From an uncultured Pelagibacteraceae bacterium (GTDB lineage Bacteria > Pseudomonadota > Alphaproteobacteria > Pelagibacterales > Pelagibacteraceae), in assembly GCA_902601315.1 (NCBI GenBank), contig CACKMS010000003.1:62001-126000 (forward strand): 64,000 bases of DNA, in the 5' to 3' direction. Shown here piece after piece: positions 59,817-64,000 of the stretch; the stretch's first letter is position 1; every line of letters begins with the position of its first letter. A program made the translations under genes and the position numbers. Below the pieces are notes generated by a model. That model saw nothing but the letters and a program-made list of their open reading frames with translations. It did not search any database and was not told where the DNA came from.

Positions 59817-59852
59817 AAAAAATAATCATTTTGAGTTTTTTTCTATGAAATC
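59806..59852 (+). terminator. AT-rich hairpin after the dadA-like gene
   Basis: The arm from 59806 (GATTTTCAT then an A-tract) pairs with 59835-59852 (a T-tract then CTATGAAATC). This gives a long, almost wholly A/T stem around a loop of about 12 bases. The left arm includes the stop codon. It may act as a terminator before the next gene. Confidence 0.4.
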
Positions 59853-59891
59853 TATTTAATGTAATGAATATTTGATATATTTTTACTGTAA

Positions 59892-62800
59892 ATGTTTAAA
59901 GTAATTTATTTTATAGTCCTCTCAATTTTTTTTACAAATTCAACATTTGCGAAACCTTTACCTCCAGGGACTGGAAGCACACTTCCTGCAAATATTTTAT
60001 TTATGGTTGATGGATCTCAAAGTATGAGTAATGCAGCAAATGGAAACAAAACGACTGAAATGAGACCACCAACTGAAGTGGTACATATTTTCCCATCAAA
60101 AAAGATAACAAATATAACCAAGTCAAATCCTGCTGTAGTTACGGCATCATCACATGGTTATTCAAATGGTGATGAAGTATGGATTAGTCATGTTGTTGGA
60201 AATACAGATCCTCCTAATAATAATTTAATTTCTTTAGAAACTCTTGTAAATAATAAAAAATTTACAATAGCAAACGTAACTACAAATACTTTTGAATTAC
60301 AAAGCGTAGATAGTAGTGCATATGCTGAATACGATTCTGGTGGTGCTGTAGCAACGGCAAGTGTCGGAAATCATATAGTTTCTTCAATTGATGTTGGTGG
60401 ATATTATCATTGGGATGCTGATAACAGCACCAGGATTTCTATCCCAACTGTATTTGCAGGGCAATCGGGGAGAATTCATGCGAGGAAAGAATTGGCTTAC
60501 CCAGTAAACATGGAATATCATGCAGCCTCTAAAAGAATTTATACATTATCAGACCACAGAGGTCGCAAAAATTTTGGTAAACAGAGCGGTATAGATTGTA
60601 GGGCAGGAGGTTTTACTATTGCCGCTATAGATACTACCATAAATGATGGTGAGCACAAGAATGATAGAGGACAAAGTAACAAAAAAAACCATAAATCTTT
60701 TACTTATCTTAATGTATTTCATGCAGGAGGAGGTGGAAAAGTTAAAGGATTTTTTGATTGCGCGTCAGGATGGCAAGATTATTGGAAACCAGGAACTGGA
60801 AATAATGCACCAGGAAATGAAGGAATGGTTATGCTAGGTTCAACAGCCATATCCATTCATAATAACAAACTATATATAATTACTGGAGAAATACCTGGTT
60901 TAAATCAAGACATAGGTGGCATGTATGTTGTTGATTTAGCAAATGCTGATCAATATGGATTTAGTTCAGAACAACGAGTTTGCACTAATAGTTTACCTCA
61001 TTACAAATATTATAATGAGGCTATTGATGTAGTTACAGAAAATATAGGAGGTACTAATAAAACATTTATTTATAGTAAAGATAATACAAAGCATTTAACA
61101 ACTAATGATGCAGGTTTACCAAAAATTTGGAAAGCTGAAATTGGTAGTAACGGATGTATTGTTGATGGCACATCAAAAAAAATAGTTACCACTGACCGAT
61201 GCGGTCTTGGCCAAGGAAATAGCATAGTTGCAAAAGATAAAAAAATATACACAACTGGATTTTATAATCATCAAGTTTGTATGTATCAGTCTAATTATAG
61301 CTCTACAGGAGCTACCACAGCAGCTACCCATCTAAAAACTGTAGGCGAAAATGATGCTCTTACAGCCAATAGTTCATCAGATCCAAATCTTTATTTACAT
61401 CATCCAATGGGAATAGATTTTGGTGCTCCAGGCACAGCTGATAAAGATACTTTGTTTGTAGTAAGCAAAAGTAGATTAGAAATTGCAATGCTCAATGATG
61501 ATCTTTCCTATAAAAGTCATTTTGGTGACTCTGGAGTTTCTTTATTAACAGGCGCGCAAGAGGCTATTAAAAATGTATTAAGCGATTCTGCTACCTTGCA
61601 ACAAGCTAATTTCGGAGTAATGTTTTGGAATACTAATGACGGAAATTACAATGGTTTTGCAAGAGGATCAGATGGAAATTTTGATCATTCAAAATCGTAT
61701 GTTTCTGGAACTAAACTTTGTGCTGACCATCAAGTTTGCATGAATGTAGGTATTAACCCTAAAGGAGCAGAGCAGATAAAGAACTATTTTAATGAAGATA
61801 GATTAGAATTACAATTTCAAACAAAAACTACAGGTTTAAGAAAAGTATTAAGTAGATACTTTAATACAAGCTTAACCGTCGGTCAGATACCACAAAGCGC
61901 ATATAATGAAACATTTAAAAATTGTCAAACTACTGCATTAATTTTAATAGGTGATGGAGAATTTAAAGATAACCCTGGTCAATTTAGGGATACAAAAGCT
62001 TTAATTAAACAATTGTATGATGATAAGGGCATTATTACATATAGTGTTGGTTATGGAGCTGAAATTGCGGGTAAACCACAAACTCATGAACATGTTAAAC
62101 AATTTATTGAATTTGCTGAAGCTGGCGGAACACATGATGATGCAGCAGGTAAAGTTGGATATTATGCAGCTTTAAGACCTGCGGATTTAAAAACTGTTAC
62201 AGATCAAATTGTTCAAAGTATAATTTCAAAAAAAGTAGTATTTTCTGCTCCAAATATTTCAAGTGAGATAGAAGAGGCTGGTGAACTTTATCAAGCAAAA
62301 TTTCAAAACCGTACTGGTCAAGAGTGGTTTGGCACAATAATAAAAACTAAGTTAGTCAATGGTGAAGCGAGCACTACCAATCAAGTATGGGATGCAAATG
62401 AAGAAATGAAAAATCCTAACAGAAGAAATATATGGACAGCTTTACCAGTAGCAGGACAACAAGATATAAATAATTTTCGGGCAGATGATGCAACCAACTT
62501 AAATTTAATAAAAAATCTTTTTAACACTGGAAGCTATCCAATTGTTGATTATCATCGTCAAACACAAAGTACATCCTCTTTCCCTGGTAGTACAAGATGC
62601 AGTATTACTGAACATGGAAGTGATAAGGGCACATTAGATGGATATGTTGGAGATGAGGATAAAGGTTTAATTAATTTTATTAGAGGTGAAGATTATTTTG
62701 ATTACGATGGCGATTGTAATTTAACTGAAAATAGACAACGACCTGTGTACAAAGAGGATGGAACAATTGATCAGTCAGCAGGTCAAATTGATTCTTATTT

Positions 62801-64000
62801 AGCAGATATATATAATTCCGCACTTGTAGTTGTTGGTCCACCGAACGCATCTATATCAACGCAAAGCAAATTGACCGAATCATACTTCAGAGCTCGAAAT
62901 AATTATGAGCAATTTACAAATACAAATAAAAATAGGACAGAAGTTGTTTATGGTGCTGCAAACAATGGAATACTGCATGCATTTAAAAGTAGTGATGGTT
63001 CAGAATTGTGGGGCTTTATACCTCCACCAATTGTATCAAAACTTCCCTCGATAATAGATCCAAGTTTAAACATAGCAGGTCAAGGGGGTACCATTCCAAG
63101 GTTTTTGTTAGATGGTTCTCCTGTTGTTCATGACACTTATTTCAATCATCCAACAAAATCTACTGGGTGGTATACTTTATTAATGATACCTTATGGTAGA
63201 GGGGGTGCTGGATTTTCTATGATTGATATAACAAATGTAAATCAACCTAATCATATATATTCAATTTTAAATGATCATGATGGTCAGCAAATTCTTAGAG
63301 TTGATCACACTGGAACAGTATTCAAATATTCTTATCGATCATCAAGATTTAATCAAAGAGATTTTGTAGAGGCTCAAGCTGCTGACCAAACTTTAAATAT
63401 AATAACAAACAAAGTTTGGAATATATCAGGGCGTGTTATCAATTCGGCAGATGTAATTGTTACAATAAATGGACGAGATAAAACAACTTCAACTAGCTTT
63501 GCAGATAATGGTTCTGGAGGAACAAGAGTTACATTTGCTAATAATATTACTTATAACCCAACTACAGCTGGCGCTAGCTCAGATATAGTTTCAATAGTAG
63601 AAATAGATGCTCTTACAACCGGTCTAGAGTATGATTATAGATTTCTAGGAGAGACATGGGCATCTCCTAGAGTTTTTAGGATGCCATCTGGACCTGGTGA
63701 TAACAATGTTATAGATGATACATATGCAGCTGTTTTACCAGGCGGTTATGGTAACCAAGAAGCAGGTATAGGATCCAATGTATACATTATAGAATGGACA
63801 ACTGGAAAAATTTTAAAGGAAATAAAAATTGCTGATAAAGATAATAATATCGTAAACTCTATACCAGCCACTCCAGTTGTAATAACATCGGATGCAGTAC
63901 AAGGAGACTTCAGCGGTGCATTAGTTTACGTGAATGATTTAGAGGGCAAGATTACAAAAATAAATTTAACAAACTTAAGTGGAAGTTTTGCTTTAAATAC
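59892..64000 (+). CDS. Second PilY1-like pilus adhesin, 3' truncated by window edge
   Basis: Open from the ATG at 59892 to the window end, at least 1369 residues, with no stop in frame. It has a signal peptide (near FAK, residue 21) and a VWA MIDAS motif DGSQSMS (about residues 47-53). An insertion of about 500 residues follows before the VWA fold resumes (AQEAIKNVL near residue 556; ALILIGDGEF near 681). The PilY1 C-terminal propeller then starts (EVVYGAANNGILHAFKSSDG; MIPYGRGGAGFSMIDI), and the DYDGDCNLTE loop is shared with the first PilY1. The large insertion differs from that of the first copy, suggesting a distinct ligand. It could be the distal adhesin of an alternative pilus tip. Confidence 0.9.
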   Translation, partial: MFKVIYFIVLSIFFTNSTFAKPLPPGTGSTLPANILFMVDGSQSMSNAANGNKTTEMRPPTEVVHIFPSKKITNITKSNPAVVTASSHGYSNGDEVWISHVVGNTDPPNNNLISLETLVNNKKFTIANVTTNTFELQSVDSSAYAEYDSGGAVATASVGNHIVSSIDVGGYYHWDADNSTRISIPTVFAGQSGRIHARKELAYPVNMEYHAASKRIYTLSDHRGRKNFGKQSGIDCRAGGFTIAAIDTTINDGEHKNDRGQSNKKNHKSFTYLNVFHAGGGGKVKGFFDCASGWQDYWKPGTGNNAPGNEGMVMLGSTAISIHNNKLYIITGEIPGLNQDIGGMYVVDLANADQYGFSSEQRVCTNSLPHYKYYNEAIDVVTENIGGTNKTFIYSKDNTKHLTTNDAGLPKIWKAEIGSNGCIVDGTSKKIVTTDRCGLGQGNSIVAKDKKIYTTGFYNHQVCMYQSNYSSTGATTAATHLKTVGENDALTANSSSDPNLYLHHPMGIDFGAPGTADKDTLFVVSKSRLEIAMLNDDLSYKSHFGDSGVSLLTGAQEAIKNVLSDSATLQQANFGVMFWNTNDGNYNGFARGSDGNFDHSKSYVSGTKLCADHQVCMNVGINPKGAEQIKNYFNEDRLELQFQTKTTGLRKVLSRYFNTSLTVGQIPQSAYNETFKNCQTTALILIGDGEFKDNPGQFRDTKALIKQLYDDKGIITYSVGYGAEIAGKPQTHEHVKQFIEFAEAGGTHDDAAGKVGYYAALRPADLKTVTDQIVQSIISKKVVFSAPNISSEIEEAGELYQAKFQNRTGQEWFGTIIKTKLVNGEASTTNQVWDANEEMKNPNRRNIWTALPVAGQQDINNFRADDATNLNLIKNLFNTGSYPIVDYHRQTQSTSSFPGSTRCSITEHGSDKGTLDGYVGDEDKGLINFIRGEDYFDYDGDCNLTENRQRPVYKEDGTIDQSAGQIDSYLADIYNSALVVVGPPNASISTQSKLTESYFRARNNYEQFTNTNKNRTEVVYGAANNGILHAFKSSDGSELWGFIPPPIVSKLPSIIDPSLNIAGQGGTIPRFLLDGSPVVHDTYFNHPTKSTGWYTLLMIPYGRGGAGFSMIDITNVNQPNHIYSILNDHDGQQILRVDHTGTVFKYSYRSSRFNQRDFVEAQAADQTLNIITNKVWNISGRVINSADVIVTINGRDKTTSTSFADNGSGGTRVTFANNITYNPTTAGASSDIVSIVEIDALTTGLEYDYRFLGETWASPRVFRMPSGPGDNNVIDDTYAAVLPGGYGNQEAGIGSNVYIIEWTTGKILKEIKIADKDNNIVNSIPATPVVITSDAVQGDFSGALVYVNDLEGKITKINLTNLSGSFALN

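Noticed and set aside
60643-60837. 64-codon plus-strand ORF inside the second pilY1-like gene
   Set aside because: It is in a different frame from the long open reading frame, which I checked at several points and found open to the window end.

Overview
The window is about 64 kb of very AT-rich, tightly packed bacterial DNA. Genes overlap by a few bases or are separated by short gaps, the proteins are Lys/Asn/Ile-rich, and there is a two-piece, circularly permuted tmRNA of the alphaproteobacterial kind. Together with the gene content (pyruvate phosphate dikinase next to glyQS, the Amt and BASS transporters, the small genes), this points to a free-living marine alphaproteobacterium of the SAR11/Pelagibacterales type. 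That assignment is inference from composition and gene families, not from a marker-gene comparison.

Region 1 (1-29 kb) is mostly core metabolism and cell-envelope upkeep: a 5'-truncated S49 peptidase, glyQ-glyS, ppdK, nadA-nadC on the minus strand, tRNA-Leu(GAG), and ssrA with a duplicated tail flanking a small lipoprotein gene. It continues with thyX, mrp, hflK-hflC-yjeT-like-degP-miaA, then ilvB-ilvH-ilvC-leuA and mreB-mreC-mreD-PBP2-rodA. It ends with a BASS-family transporter coupled to a regulator with two winged-helix domains.

Region 2 (28-64 kb) is an accessory-looking block built around type IV pili. It contains the prepilin peptidase pilD and a MoxR-DUF58-transglutaminase operon. 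A minus-strand operon runs from a PilT-like ATPase through four minor pilins, then a separately promoted small secreted protein and a giant PilY1. A plus-strand operon encodes a fused PilM-PilN, PilO, PilP, PilQ, PilB and PilC, followed by two pilins. A second PilY1-like gene runs off the right edge.

Interleaved with the pilus genes is an unusually rich partner-switching signalling set: a GAF-SpoIIE (RsbU-like) phosphatase, an RsbW-like kinase, a STAS antagonist, and two paralogous ammonium-transporter (Amt) proteins whose C-termini are SpoIIE phosphatases. The motif TTGACCC plus an A/T-rich tail occurs in three intergenic control regions of the pilus locus (near 39.69, 43.51 and 51.69 kb). 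I found it in no other gap, which suggests a shared regulator.

My leading hypothesis for an undescribed system is ammonium (nitrogen)-responsive partner switching that controls type IV pilus expression or activity in a streamlined ocean bacterium. The domains and neighbourhood are seen directly; the regulatory link is inference.
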